DNA of 41,495 bases from Christensenellaceae bacterium (GTDB lineage Bacteria > Bacillota > Clostridia > Christensenellales > Aristaeellaceae): contig JAAYRU010000020.1 in assembly GCA_012518615.1 (NCBI GenBank), positions 1 to 41,495 of the forward strand, written 5' to 3'. Numbering within the stretch: the first letter of the stretch is position 1; the number at the start of each line of letters is the position of its first letter. Below are positions 7,461-17,277 of the stretch, piece by piece. The notes beneath the pieces are model-generated. The model saw only the letters and a list, made by a program, of their open reading frames with translations, did no database searches and was not told the origin of the DNA. Both the position numbers and the translations under genes were made by a program.

Positions 7461-8678
7461 CTATAGACGAATTTTAGCTGCTGCGGGCGCTCTTAGCCTG
7501 CTGGCTTCGGGCATAGAGGAGCCTAGCAGGGGCTGCAAGTAGTATTTGAAAGCGTCAGTTACATTGTTGGCATCTGCGTTGATAAATTCGTCCGGCATTA
7601 GTTTTGTTTTTGCAGCTATATCCGATAGCGGACGTATTTGATAATCTACAGAGTAGTAGCCGGTGCGGTTTATGGTTATGCTGCCATCAGTATCGTGCCA
7701 TATGGCGAACTGTGCAGCCTTTTCGCCGACTTCCCTTGCTTCTCTCTGGTCTACATCGCTAACGCAGCCCATGAAGGAACGCTGTAGATAACCGAAAGTA
7801 TCACTGCGTACGCGACCTATATCAAGATTATCCTTTATCTGCTGTACCAGCACCTCGCCAAGTGCACCGGTTCCGCTAAGCTGTACATTGCCGTGGGCAT
7901 CTGTGCCATAGTCCTTAAATAGGCTTAGTATGGGAGTGCCGTTTTCGTCCTGTATGCCTTCAGATACGGCTACAACACATCTGCCGTAGCGATTATATGT
8001 TTTTTCGACATCGGATAGGAATTTCTTTATTGTGAATGGTCTTTCCGGTACATATATAAGGTGTGGACCGTCGTCCGGATATTTCTGGGCAATTGCGGAA
8101 GCTGCTGTTAAGAAGCCTGCATGCCTTCCCATTACAACGGCAACGTGTACGCCGGGTAGAGCTCTGTTATCCAGATTTAAGCCTATGAAGCTTTGCGCTA
8201 CAAAGCGCGCGGCGCTAGGGTAGCCCGGGGTATGGTCGTTGAACATAAGGTCGTTATCTATTGTCTTGGGTATATGTATTGCCCTAAAATCGTAGTGGGA
8301 TTTTTCCGCCTGCTCGTTTACTATGCGTACGGTATCGGCAGAGTCATTGCCGCCTATGTAGAAGAAGTAACGCACATCGTGCATACGGAATACTTCGAAT
8401 ATTTCTTCGCAATATGCGGCATCGGGCTTATCGCGGGTTGAGCCCAGCGCGCTTGAAGGGGTTGCTGCAACACGCTCCAGATTATTTGTGGTTTCTTGGG
8501 TGAGGTCTAGAAAGTTCTCATTTATTATACCGTTTACGCCGTTAACTGCTCCATACACCTTGGTAATTTGCGGAAACTTGCGGGATTCCAGCACAACGCC
8601 TACCAGCGATTGGTTGATTACCGCTGTAGGTCCACCGCCTTGGGCTACTACTACTTTACCTCGTAATTGTTGTTCCAT
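7461..8678 (-). CDS. pfp: Pyrophosphate-dependent phosphofructokinase
   Basis: 405 residues. The glycine-rich start is QGGGPTAVIN (13-22). GGNDS (109-113) carries the Asp, and PKTIDND (137-143) the Lys, that typify pyrophosphate-dependent members, giving a reversible PPi + F6P = Pi + FBP reaction in the cytosol. MGRHAGFL is also present. The length suits the 400-residue clostridial group. The start has taggaggatata. It follows fba after 56 bases, and a terminator hairpin ends right against its ribosome binding site, so transcription probably comes from readthrough out of fba. The C-terminal 20 residues are Ala/Arg-rich with no known role. Confidence 0.88.
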   Translation of the reverse strand: MEQQLRGKVVVAQGGGPTAVINQSLVGVVLESRKFPQITKVYGAVNGVNGIINENFLDLTQETTNNLERVAATPSSALGSTRDKPDAAYCEEIFEVFRMHDVRYFFYIGGNDSADTVRIVNEQAEKSHYDFRAIHIPKTIDNDLMFNDHTPGYPSAARFVAQSFIGLNLDNRALPGVHVAVVMGRHAGFLTAASAIAQKYPDDGPHLIYVPERPFTIKKFLSDVEKTYNRYGRCVVAVSEGIQDENGTPILSLFKDYGTDAHGNVQLSGTGALGEVLVQQIKDNLDIGRVRSDTFGYLQRSFMGCVSDVDQREAREVGEKAAQFAIWHDTDGSITINRTGYYSVDYQIRPLSDIAAKTKLMPDEFINADANNVTDAFKYYLQPLLGSSMPEASRLRAPAAAKIRL

Positions 8679-8689
8679 TATATCCTCCT

Positions 8690-8718
8690 AAAAAAAGGGT
8701 AGGGCGAATGCCCTGCCC
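8690..8718 (-). terminator. Intrinsic terminator between fba and pfp, abutting the pfp ribosome binding site
   Basis: On the minus strand GGGCAGGGC, the loop ATTC and GCCCTACCC form a nine-pair stem with one mismatch, followed by seven Ts and then AGGAGG of pfp with no room for a promoter between. Confidence 0.75.
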
Positions 8719-8734
8719 TGTAATATAGCTTTAA

Positions 8735-9664
8735 TTATGCCTTGTTGTTACAGCCAAGCACGTTGACTATCTTATGGCGAACCATGTCCCTAAGCGCGGT
8801 ACGCGCTTCGCTTAGGTATTGGCGCGGGTCAAAATGCTCAGGATGTTCTGCGAAATGCTTGCGAATAGTACCGGTGAATGCAAGCCTTAAGTCGGAGTCT
8901 ATGTTTATTTTACATACCGCCATGCTTGCTGCCTTGCGGAGCATTTCCTCGGGTACGCCTTTGGCATTGTCCAGCTTGCCGCCGAATTCATTTATCATAT
9001 CCACATATTCAGGTACAACGCTTGATGCGCCGTGAAGAACTATGGGGAAGTTGGGAAGGCGCCTGCCTACTTCTTCTAGTATGTCGAAGCGGAGCTTAGG
9101 CTCTCCAGTGAATTTGAATGCGCCGTGGCTTGTGCCTATTGCTATTGCAAGGCTGTCTACGCCGGTTCTGGCTACAAACTCTTCAACCTCTTCAGGGCGG
9201 GTGTAGCTGGAATCCTCTTGGGATACTTTAATATCATCCTCAACGCCGGCTAGCCTACCAAGCTCGCCCTCTACTGTAACGCCCCTATCGTGGGCATAGT
9301 CTACAACCTGCTTGGTGAGTTTAATGTTTTCTTCAAACGGGAGATGGCTTCCGTCTATCATTACTGATGTAAAACCACCGTCTATACAGCTTTTGCAGGT
9401 TTCAAAATCGGGACCATGGTCAAGGTGTACTACGATGTCAAGACCGCTTGTTTCGACCGCAGCTTCAATTAGCTTTATTAGATAGGTATGGTTTGCGTAC
9501 CTGCGGGCGCCGGCTGACACCTGAAGAATAAGCGGTGCATTCTCTATCTGCGCTGCTTCTACTATTCCTTGGATTATCTCCATATTGTTTACATTAAATG
9601 CGCCGACTGCATAGCCTTCTTTATAGGCTTTTTTGAACATTTCCGTGCTGTTTACTAATGGCAT
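8735..9664 (-). CDS. fba: Class II fructose-bisphosphate aldolase
   Basis: 309 residues. A zinc-dependent aldolase that cleaves fructose 1,6-bisphosphate to glyceraldehyde 3-phosphate and dihydroxyacetone phosphate. It shows HLDHG (80-84, with the catalytic Asp82 and zinc ligand His83), GELG (133-136), GTSHG (His180) and LHGASS (His211) with the phosphate-binding residues around them, and an NIDSD stretch near the end. This is the normal length for the short class II group. The ATG follows gtaaggaggcatcgga. A near-consensus promoter lies directly upstream. It heads a glycolytic cluster with PPi-PFK and ATP-PFK. Related tagatose-bisphosphate aldolases cannot be fully excluded, but the two PFKs make FBP the likely substrate. 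Confidence 0.93.
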   Translation of the reverse strand: MPLVNSTEMFKKAYKEGYAVGAFNVNNMEIIQGIVEAAQIENAPLILQVSAGARRYANHTYLIKLIEAAVETSGLDIVVHLDHGPDFETCKSCIDGGFTSVMIDGSHLPFEENIKLTKQVVDYAHDRGVTVEGELGRLAGVEDDIKVSQEDSSYTRPEEVEEFVARTGVDSLAIAIGTSHGAFKFTGEPKLRFDILEEVGRRLPNFPIVLHGASSVVPEYVDMINEFGGKLDNAKGVPEEMLRKAASMAVCKINIDSDLRLAFTGTIRKHFAEHPEHFDPRQYLSEARTALRDMVRHKIVNVLGCNNKA

Positions 9665-9699
9665 TCCGATGCCTCCTTACATGATTTATTTATGCTTCA

Positions 9700-9728
9700 A
9701 TTATAGTAGACTTACTCATTGCTGTCAA
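9700..9728 (-). promoter_or_regulatory. Consensus promoter of fba
   Basis: On the minus strand TTGACA (9728-9723), 17 bases, TATAAT (9705-9700). Both boxes match consensus exactly with optimal spacing. The -35 box overlaps the stop codon of the HAD gene. Confidence 0.85.
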
Positions 9729-10354
9729 ACCAAATGTTCCATAAGCGTTTTAAAGTCCCTAAAGCGAAAATCCGCTTTGTATGAAGGGTAGTAGTTTTCA
9801 GGGTCAAATAATACTGCGGATATACCTGTGTTTTTTGCACATTCCATATCCAAGGGTCTATCGCCTATCATACAGCAGCGCTCTTTATTTATATTATGTT
9901 TTTCTATAAGATGGTTTAATGCATCAGGCGAGGGTTTACGGGGAAAAGCGTGTTCCTTTGTTATGCAGTAGGTAAAAAGAGAGCTTAGCTTTTTTGATTC
10001 TATCGCCTCTATTGCGCTTTTATCCCTGTGCGTGAATATATAGTTGCTGCCGCCTTGTGATACTATTTTAACAAGACAATCCTCAGCGCCCGGGTATAGG
10101 GGTATGTTTTTGGCGCTTCTCTTATCCGCGTAATAAGCATATTTTAATAGTATTTCCTCTGTTAAACCATCATCGCCATTAGAAAAAGCATAAGCAGCTT
10201 CTCTAAGTGTTGCCTTAAGCTTTTCAAGTATTACTTCTCCAGAGGGTACAGGTAGTGAAAGGCTTTTAAGAGCTAGTGCTAAATCCTCAGCCATTAGAGG
10301 ATAGCTGTTAAATAATGTACCGTCAAAATCCCATATGAAGTGAATGAATTTCAT
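9725..10354 (-). CDS. HAD-IA family hydrolase (phosphoglycolate phosphatase-like)
   Basis: 209 residues. All four HAD motifs are visible: WDFDGTLF with nucleophile Asp9 and Asp11, Thr108 in IFTHRD, Lys140 in PRKPSP, and GDRPLD (164-169) with acidic metal ligands. The helical cap between motifs I and II makes it subfamily IA, like Gph, PpaX and YqaB-type phosphatases acting on small phosphorylated metabolites. Its start overlaps the mscL stop by four bases (ATGA), so the two are translationally coupled. The substrate is unknown. Confidence 0.8.
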   Translation of the reverse strand: MKFIHFIWDFDGTLFNSYPLMAEDLALALKSLSLPVPSGEVILEKLKATLREAAYAFSNGDDGLTEEILLKYAYYADKRSAKNIPLYPGAEDCLVKIVSQGGSNYIFTHRDKSAIEAIESKKLSSLFTYCITKEHAFPRKPSPDALNHLIEKHNINKERCCMIGDRPLDMECAKNTGISAVLFDPENYYPSYKADFRFRDFKTLMEHLV

Positions 10355-10815
10355 ACCTTATCAGGTAGAGAAAGTTCACTTGTGCAATGGGGACAGCGAG
10401 TAGCTTTATCCGCAATATTTTCAAAGCAGTAAGGGCAGCTGCGCGCTTCCACTTTGGGCGCTTCTTCCTTTGGCTTTTTTAAGCTATTTATAGTGCGTAC
10501 GAAAAGGAAAATGCAGAGCGCTATAAGAACAAAATCTATAACATTTTGCAGGAACAAACCATAGTTTAATGTGGCAACGCCTGCATCCTGCGCAGCGCTT
10601 ATGGAAGGATATTTTACATCGTTCCCGCCAAGCTGTATGAATAGACCGCTAACATTTATACCGCCTGTGATAAGGCTTACTATTGGCATAAAAATATCAT
10701 TTACAAGGCTGCTTACTATTTTTCCGAAGGCTCCGCCTATAATAACACCGACTGCCATGTCTATAACATTGCCTTTTACCGCAAAGGCTTTAAACTCATC
10801 AAGAAATTTTTTCAT
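10351..10815 (-). CDS. mscL: Large-conductance mechanosensitive channel with C-terminal zinc ribbon
   Basis: 154 residues. The N-terminal MKKFLDEFKAF helix, the first membrane helix (about 15-48, with VGVIIGGAFGKIV) and the second (about 84-107) are standard MscL, which opens under membrane tension to release solutes on osmotic downshock. In place of a short C-terminal helical bundle alone, residues 127-144 carry a CPYC-CPHC zinc ribbon (Cys127, 130, 141, 144), making the protein somewhat longer than the 130-140 residues usual. The start follows aaaaggaggttgtt. The gene has its own promoter just after uvrB and is coupled to the HAD gene downstream. Confidence 0.93.
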   Translation of the reverse strand: MKKFLDEFKAFAVKGNVIDMAVGVIIGGAFGKIVSSLVNDIFMPIVSLITGGINVSGLFIQLGGNDVKYPSISAAQDAGVATLNYGLFLQNVIDFVLIALCIFLFVRTINSLKKPKEEAPKVEARSCPYCFENIADKATRCPHCTSELSLPDKV

Positions 10816-10840
10816 AACAACCTCCTTTTAAACCGCGCAG

Positions 10841-10869
10841 ATTTTAACACAGTTAAGGTACAGGTTCAA
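10841..10869 (-). promoter_or_regulatory. Promoter of mscL
   Basis: On the minus strand TTGAAC (10869-10864), 17 bases, TAAAAT (10846-10841), in the 54-base gap after uvrB and about 25 bases before the mscL start. Confidence 0.5.
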
Positions 10870-12891
10870 CTAACGCCTATGTGTTTTCCTCGTGCTTTTT
10901 CTACGCCGTACGGGCTGGGGCTGTTTCTTTTCAAAGGGGTTTTCTCCCTTTATGTCAAATAGCTGGTCGCGCAGCTTTGCCGCGCGCTCAAAGTCCAGCG
11001 AGCCTGCGGCTGAAAGCATCTGGTCTTCAAGTTTTGCTATAAGCTGCTCTCTTTCTTCAGGGCTTAAGCGGCTGCTTTCAATTTCCTCAGTGCTCTGCGT
11101 TATGGCTATAAGCTCCCTTACTTTAGATTGAACGCTTTCAGGGGTTATGTTGTGCTCTTTATTATATTGCGTTTGTATGCGCCGTCTTCTGTTGGTTTCG
11201 TTTATCGCCCTCATCATAGAGTTTGTGGGGTTATCGGCGTACATTATAACTCTGCCCTCAGTGTTACGGGCTGCGCGCCCCACCGTCTGTATGAGGGATG
11301 TTTCAGAGCGCAGGAAACCTTCCTTATCTGCATCAAGTATGGCAATAAGCGATACTTCAGGCAAATCCAGCCCTTCGCGAAGTAGATTTATACCTACCAA
11401 CACATCATATGCGCCAAGCCTTAAATCCCTAAGCAGCTCCATACGTTCAAGGGTTTTTATGTCTGAATGTAGGTAGCGCACCCTCATATCGTTCTCACGC
11501 AGGAAATCAGATAACATCTCCGCCATTTTCTTTGTGAGTGTAGTAACTAGGGTACGAAAACCCTTTTCGGTTTCCTTGCGTATTTCGCCTATTAAATCGT
11601 CAACCTGCCCTGTTGCGGGGCGTACATCTATCTTAGGGTCAAGAAGTCCTGTTGGTCTTATTATCTGCTCTACTATCTGAGAGGAATTATTAATCTCATA
11701 TTCCGCAGGGGTTGCGGATACATATATAACCTGCTTTACGCGCTCGGCAAACTCATCAAAGGTGAGGGGCCTATTATCAAAGGCGGATGGCAGGCGGAAG
11801 CCGTATTTTACAAGCTCCTCTTTCCTAGCCCTATCACCCGCGTACATGGCGCGTATCTGGGGGATAGTAACATGGCTCTCATCTATAAAGCACAGGAAAT
11901 CGCTAGAAAAATAGTCAAGCAGGGAATAGGGCGGGTCGCCGGGACTTCGTCCGTCAAAATAGCGGCTGTAGTTTTCAATACCCGTGCAAAAGCCTATCTC
12001 CCTTAGCATATCTATATCGTATCTGGTGCGCTGGAGTATGCGCTGCGCCTCAAGAAGTTTGCCCTCTTCCTCAAACTTTTCGGCTTGCAGAAGCATATCC
12101 TTTTCTATTTGTTTAATCCTATCCTCGCGCCCTTCAACTTGAGATACATAGTGCGAGGCGGGGAATATGGATATATGGTTTATATTGTGTATGGTTTCGC
12201 CTGTTGTAAGGTTAAACTCCGATAGCCTGTCTATCTCATCGCCGAAGAACTCAACCCTTACGCCGTTTTCCTTGCTGCCTGCGGGGATAATATCCACAAC
12301 ATCGCCACGGATTCTGAACATGCCTCTATCAACGCCTATGTCGTTTCTATCGTACTGTATTTCTATAAGCTTTCTTGAAAGGCTTTCAGGGCTTATATTC
12401 ATATTGGGGCGCAGGGAAATCATTTGCCCTTCGTATTCGGAGGGGTCACCCATGGAATATATGCAGCTGACGGAAGCAACTATTATTACATCCCTTCTTT
12501 CCCTTAGCGCTGCGGTTGCGCTATGGCGCAGGCGGTCTATTTCATCATTTATAGAAGCGTCCTTTTCTATGAATGTATCGCTGGAAGCTATATATGCCTC
12601 GGGCTGGTAATAATCGTAATAGGATACGAAATATTCAACCGCGCTGTCCGGGAAAAATGCACGAAACTCGCTGCACAGCTGTGCGGCGAGCGTTTTATTG
12701 TGCGCGATAACAAGCGTAGGTTTTTGCACCTTCTGTATTATATGCGCCATGGTGAATGTCTTTCCTGAGCCCGTTACGCCAAGCAGCGTTTGCTTTGGAA
12801 AACCTTTAAGCACTCCACGGCTAAGCGCTTCTATAGCCTGTGGCTGGTCTCCCGTAGGGGAAAAAGGCGCTTTTACTACAAAACGGGACAT
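10870..12891 (-). CDS. uvrB: UvrABC system protein B (excinuclease subunit)
   Basis: 673 residues, full length. UvrB is the damage-verifying helicase-like subunit of nucleotide excision repair, receiving damage from UvrA and recruiting UvrC. Walker A GVTGSGKT is at 38-45, and the beta-hairpin region has [15 protein letters not shown] is the Walker B box, followed by the helicase motif VSATPAEYE and [24 protein letters not shown]. The C-terminal UVR domain ([23 protein letters not shown]) that binds UvrC is present. The ATG overlaps the stop of the upstream secreted-protein gene as TAATG. The nearest good Shine-Dalgarno (GGGAGG) is 16 bases away, so translation is likely coupled. Confidence 0.97.
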   Translation of the reverse strand: MSRFVVKAPFSPTGDQPQAIEALSRGVLKGFPKQTLLGVTGSGKTFTMAHIIQKVQKPTLVIAHNKTLAAQLCSEFRAFFPDSAVEYFVSYYDYYQPEAYIASSDTFIEKDASINDEIDRLRHSATAALRERRDVIIVASVSCIYSMGDPSEYEGQMISLRPNMNISPESLSRKLIEIQYDRNDIGVDRGMFRIRGDVVDIIPAGSKENGVRVEFFGDEIDRLSEFNLTTGETIHNINHISIFPASHYVSQVEGREDRIKQIEKDMLLQAEKFEEEGKLLEAQRILQRTRYDIDMLREIGFCTGIENYSRYFDGRSPGDPPYSLLDYFSSDFLCFIDESHVTIPQIRAMYAGDRARKEELVKYGFRLPSAFDNRPLTFDEFAERVKQVIYVSATPAEYEINNSSQIVEQIIRPTGLLDPKIDVRPATGQVDDLIGEIRKETEKGFRTLVTTLTKKMAEMLSDFLRENDMRVRYLHSDIKTLERMELLRDLRLGAYDVLVGINLLREGLDLPEVSLIAILDADKEGFLRSETSLIQTVGRAARNTEGRVIMYADNPTNSMMRAINETNRRRRIQTQYNKEHNITPESVQSKVRELIAITQSTEEIESSRLSPEEREQLIAKLEDQMLSAAGSLDFERAAKLRDQLFDIKGENPFEKKQPQPVRRRKSTRKTHRR

Positions 12892-13592
12892 TATTTGAGT
12901 ATTATATCCTCCCTCAGACGATAGATAGTTGCGCCCCTGCCTTTGTGGCAGAATGCATCTACAAACCAGTCTATCTTCTTTTCAGCATCGTACTGTGGTA
13001 GGCCATAGCGTATTCCCTTGCGTTTTTCGCCCCTCATATTAGAGTCTGTCCAGAATACGCTATCATTATCCGCATCATAATCCTTGGTAAAAATAAGGCT
13101 GTGCGCTCCAATGCCGTAGTAATAGTCAGCGCTCATTTGAAAATAATCGCCTTTTTTTACCTGTTTCATGAACTCGCGGGCGAGTTCTTTATTCTCCTTT
13201 TTAGAAAGGTCTTTGTTGTACTTAAACTGAAAGGCTGCTAAAAAGGGATTGCCGGAAGATGCGGGTATATTCTCCCATTCTATGCCGTAGTAGTAGGGTT
13301 TGCACTCTTCCTTCGGTAGGTTGTTCGGAATAACAAGCTCTACATCAGGGTATTCTGCCATGCGGTATTTTTCTTTGGCTTTAGTAAATACATATACCGT
13401 GAAGTTTTTACATAGATATTTATCCCCAGAGTAATGGGCGGATTGTAGCTTTCCTGCCGCCGCATCGTACAGCGCCTTGGCTTCAAGCAGTATGTCGTTA
13501 ATAAAAGCTTCTCTTGCGCTTATGTTTTCAGCAAAAGCAAATGAGGGTAAAAGCAGTATTATAATTGCAAATACGGATAAAAACTTTTTCAT
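12891..13592 (-). CDS. Secreted protein with possible papain-like (NlpC/P60 or CHAP-like) fold
   Basis: 233 residues from the ATG at 13592, which has aaaggag six bases upstream; an ATG 15 bases earlier lacks a site. Residues 1-22 are a signal peptide (lysines, hydrophobic core, AFA cleavage site). The mature part has Cys61 in [11 protein letters not shown], His164 in GIGAHSLIF and Asp183/Asn185 in [14 protein letters not shown] stands just before the His segment. This Cys-His-polar order, with a GD motif, is that of NlpC/P60 and CHAP cell-wall peptidases, but overall similarity is too low for a firm call. It is co-transcribed with uvrB (TAATG overlap), an unusual partner. It could equally be an unrelated secreted protein. 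Confidence 0.5.
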   Translation of the reverse strand: MKKFLSVFAIIILLLPSFAFAENISAREAFINDILLEAKALYDAAAGKLQSAHYSGDKYLCKNFTVYVFTKAKEKYRMAEYPDVELVIPNNLPKEECKPYYYGIEWENIPASSGNPFLAAFQFKYNKDLSKKENKELAREFMKQVKKGDYFQMSADYYYGIGAHSLIFTKDYDADNDSVFWTDSNMRGEKRKGIRYGLPQYDAEKKIDWFVDAFCHKGRGATIYRLREDIILK

Positions 13593-13624
13593 GTCGGCTC
13601 CTTTCATAAATAAAGCTTGTGTAA

Positions 13625-13653
13625 ATTATACACTCAAAGACGAGCAATAACAA
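13625..13653 (-). promoter_or_regulatory. Promoter of the secreted-protein/uvrB operon
   Basis: On the minus strand TTGTTA (13653-13648), 17 bases, TATAAT (13630-13625), about 33 bases before the start at 13592. No LexA/DinR-type box was recognised next to it. Confidence 0.6.
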
Positions 13654-13711
13654 ACTTTTAAAACAGCACTCTTCATGATATACTTTCCATACAAAGGGGA
13701 GGAGGTATTAA

Positions 13712-14974
<1,263 letters not shown>

Positions 14975-14983
14975 GGAGGAATT

Positions 14984-15274
14984 ATGCTTTTAAATTCAAG
15001 CCAGAGAGCAAAGCTAAGGGGGCTTGCAAACACTATGCCTGTAGTGCTTTATATAGGCAAGGATGGTATAAACGATGCAACTATAAAGGAAGTATACGAT
15101 TTGCTTAACGCAAAGGAGCTTATAAAATGCGCCGTTCAGCGCAATGCGCCCCTTAGCGCAAAAGAGGCGTGCGAAATTATATGCGAAAAGCAGGGCGCCG
15201 TACCTGTGCAGGTTATAGGTTCTAAATTTATAATATACAGGCGAAATGAAAAGGAACCTAAAATAGAAATATAA
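14984..15274 (+). CDS. yhbY: YhbY/YqeI family CRM-domain RNA-binding protein
   Basis: 96 residues, one CRS1-YhbY (CRM) domain. SSQRAKLRGLANTM at the start, the GxxG loop as GKDG (26-29), ELIKCAVQ, and VQVIGSKFIIYRR near the end are all characteristic. The family binds pre-50S particles. The start has aggaggaatt, nine bases after obg, a partner with the same ribosome-assembly role. Confidence 0.92.
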   Translation: MLLNSSQRAKLRGLANTMPVVLYIGKDGINDATIKEVYDLLNAKELIKCAVQRNAPLSAKEACEIICEKQGAVPVQVIGSKFIIYRRNEKEPKIEI

Positions 15275-15302
15275 GCGCACTATTTTAAGAGGGGAAAGAA
15301 GC

Positions 15303-16007
15303 ATGGCAAGGGAGAACTACGAACTGCTGGCACTTTTTATGCGGTATTGGTTCGTGTTTTTAATGCTAATAATAAGCATTAGGGCTGTAAGGCTTATGGC
15401 TAAAGAACGCCATGAGTATAAAAAGCTTATAGACTCCCTTCCCGATGCCGGTCTTATAGGCGAAATAGTAGATATTACAACGGGCAACAGCTACCCTCTG
15501 CCAAGAGAAGGTATTATAAGCAACAAGGCAGGGGCTGATATACGGCTTATATATTTGCCGCGAAGCCAGAGTATACATTTTGAATTTGTCCCAAAGCAGG
15601 GTATACGCCTAAGCCCTACAAAAAGAAATACAAATGCGCTTATGGACGGCATACCCCTGCATGAAAGACCTTATGCGCTCCATGGTTCATACATACAGGC
15701 GGGTAATTATACCCTTAGAGTACGCCTTTTTGAGGGTTTAGATGTGCCCGATAGCAAACAGCCAAGCCTATCGGCAATAGACGATAGCGAAGGTTGGAGC
15801 GAGAGAACATGGGATTTTGCTGCAGATGATTATCTTTACCATATACAAAGCGATGTTCATTACGAAAGCGATTATGATTACAACTACTATAGCCATCCGG
15901 AATATGACTACGGTTACGAAGATGAGGAAGGGTACACAAAGGGCTTTGATTTAGCTCCCCCAAGTGGTAGTGCGGCAAGAGAAGAGGGCGATTATGAGGA
16001 AGAATAA
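15303..16007 (+). CDS. Membrane-anchored protein with divergent FHA-like domain and Tyr/Asp-rich tail
   Basis: 234 residues. A single N-terminal membrane helix (about 11-30) precedes a cytoplasmic region. Residues about 50-142 follow the beta-sandwich plan of an FHA domain: a strand ending in a GIISNK turn in place of IGR, ADIRL, SQSIHFEF where SR-HA-I is usual, NALMDGIPL in place of NGT-VNG, and YIQAGNYTLRVRLF at the end. The phosphothreonine-binding Arg/Ser are not clear, so binding may be lost. The tail (about 175-234) is very rich in Asp, Glu and Tyr. FHA proteins next to a SEDS protein and PBP are known from Gram-positive cell-wall operons, which supports the call. It overlaps the SEDS gene by 14 bases. 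Confidence 0.55.
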   Translation: MARENYELLALFMRYWFVFLMLIISIRAVRLMAKERHEYKKLIDSLPDAGLIGEIVDITTGNSYPLPREGIISNKAGADIRLIYLPRSQSIHFEFVPKQGIRLSPTKRNTNALMDGIPLHERPYALHGSYIQAGNYTLRVRLFEGLDVPDSKQPSLSAIDDSEGWSERTWDFAADDYLYHIQSDVHYESDYDYNYYSHPEYDYGYEDEEGYTKGFDLAPPSGSAAREEGDYEEE

Positions 16008-17277
16008 GAAACGCCTTAACAAAAAGCGCATTAATAATAATTCCCTCGTAGATAAGCTTGCCTTTATTATAGTGCTGTTTATATTCAGCGGTTTCGCGAT
16101 GCTAACGCTTAAAAATATGGATATGCAGACATTGATTATTACAATCGCAGTACCGCTTATATTTTTAATGTCTACAACGCTAATACCCAAAATATTTTTT
16201 GCAGATAAGCTGCTTTTGTCCTTGGTTAATTTTTTGTGCTCATTAGGTGTACTTGTGCTGTATCGCATGGACCCTGCAAAGGGCATAAACCACGCAATAA
16301 ACTATGTTGTGGGGTTAATTGCCATGGTGGCGATTATGCTGGTGGTAAAAAACCTATCGCGCTTTAGGAAGCTATTTCCAATAATAGGTCTATTTTCATT
16401 AGCTATGCTTGCCCTGCCTGTTGTTGCAGGAAAGGAAATAGGCGGCGCTAAGGCGTGGATACAGATAGGCTCCATAGGCTTTCAACCCAGCGAAGTTGTA
16501 AAAATAATGCTGGTGGTGGCAAACGCCTATTTCTTGTCAAAGAAAAAAATATTCTATTCCATGGCTTTTACGGGCATGTGTCTGCTATTATTGGTATTTC
16601 AAAGAGACCTTGGTACTGCACTATTATACTATGTAGTTACGCTTATAATGATGTTCGTTGCAAGCGGAAACTGGACTCTGCTTGCGGGTGGAGTTATAGG
16701 CGCAGGCGCTGTTGCTGTGCTTGGTTATTCTTTATTAAAACGAATAGGCTTTGCGCATCTTGAAAGGCGACTTTTGGCTTGGCTTAACCCTTGGGGTAAT
16801 TATAGAGATGCGGGCTATCAAACCGTGCAGTCGCTGCTTGCCATAGTAAACGGCGGGGCGTTCGGTCTTGGGCTTGGAGCAGGCAACGCTTCTCAAATCC
16901 CCGTAAAGGAAACGGACTTTATCTTTCCCTTTATATTAAACGAATTTGGCATGATATTTGGGGTATGCCTAGTAATTATATATATAATAATATTCTTAAG
17001 GGGTATAGCAGTAGCTATGAGGTGCAACCATAGGATGCACAGCCTTATGGCTGCGGGCTGCAGCTTTTTTATAGCCTTTCAAACTTTTGTGATAATAGGC
17101 GGCAATATAAATATGCTGCCTATAACCGGCGTTACGCTTCCGTTTGTAAGCTATGGCGGGACATCTCTTCTTAGTAGCATGGGTATGGTGGGGGTAATCC
17201 AAGGCATAGCGAGCATAAATAAAAGGCATATAATGCAAGATGAACTTCTTGCCGATATAGGGGAGGGCTTAGCATGA
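15994..17277 (+). CDS. SEDS-family peptidoglycan glycosyltransferase (FtsW/RodA/SpoVE)
   Basis: 427 residues from the ATG at 15994 (gaggg five bases upstream); a longer GTG frame from 15964 lies inside the previous gene. A basic N-terminus (RKNKKRLNKKRI) precedes about ten membrane helices. Family motifs are GAKAWIQIGSIGFQPSE, QRDLGTALL, GLGLGAG, KETDFIFPFILNEFG and PFVSYGGTSLL near the C-terminus. SEDS proteins polymerise lipid II with a class B PBP. The stop overlaps the PBP start by four bases (ATGA), fitting such a pair. FtsW versus RodA cannot be decided, since the PBP is short and no division-cluster genes are nearby. Confidence 0.93.
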   Translation: MRKNKKRLNKKRINNNSLVDKLAFIIVLFIFSGFAMLTLKNMDMQTLIITIAVPLIFLMSTTLIPKIFFADKLLLSLVNFLCSLGVLVLYRMDPAKGINHAINYVVGLIAMVAIMLVVKNLSRFRKLFPIIGLFSLAMLALPVVAGKEIGGAKAWIQIGSIGFQPSEVVKIMLVVANAYFLSKKKIFYSMAFTGMCLLLLVFQRDLGTALLYYVVTLIMMFVASGNWTLLAGGVIGAGAVAVLGYSLLKRIGFAHLERRLLAWLNPWGNYRDAGYQTVQSLLAIVNGGAFGLGLGAGNASQIPVKETDFIFPFILNEFGMIFGVCLVIIYIIIFLRGIAVAMRCNHRMHSLMAAGCSFFIAFQTFVIIGGNINMLPITGVTLPFVSYGGTSLLSSMGMVGVIQGIASINKRHIMQDELLADIGEGLA

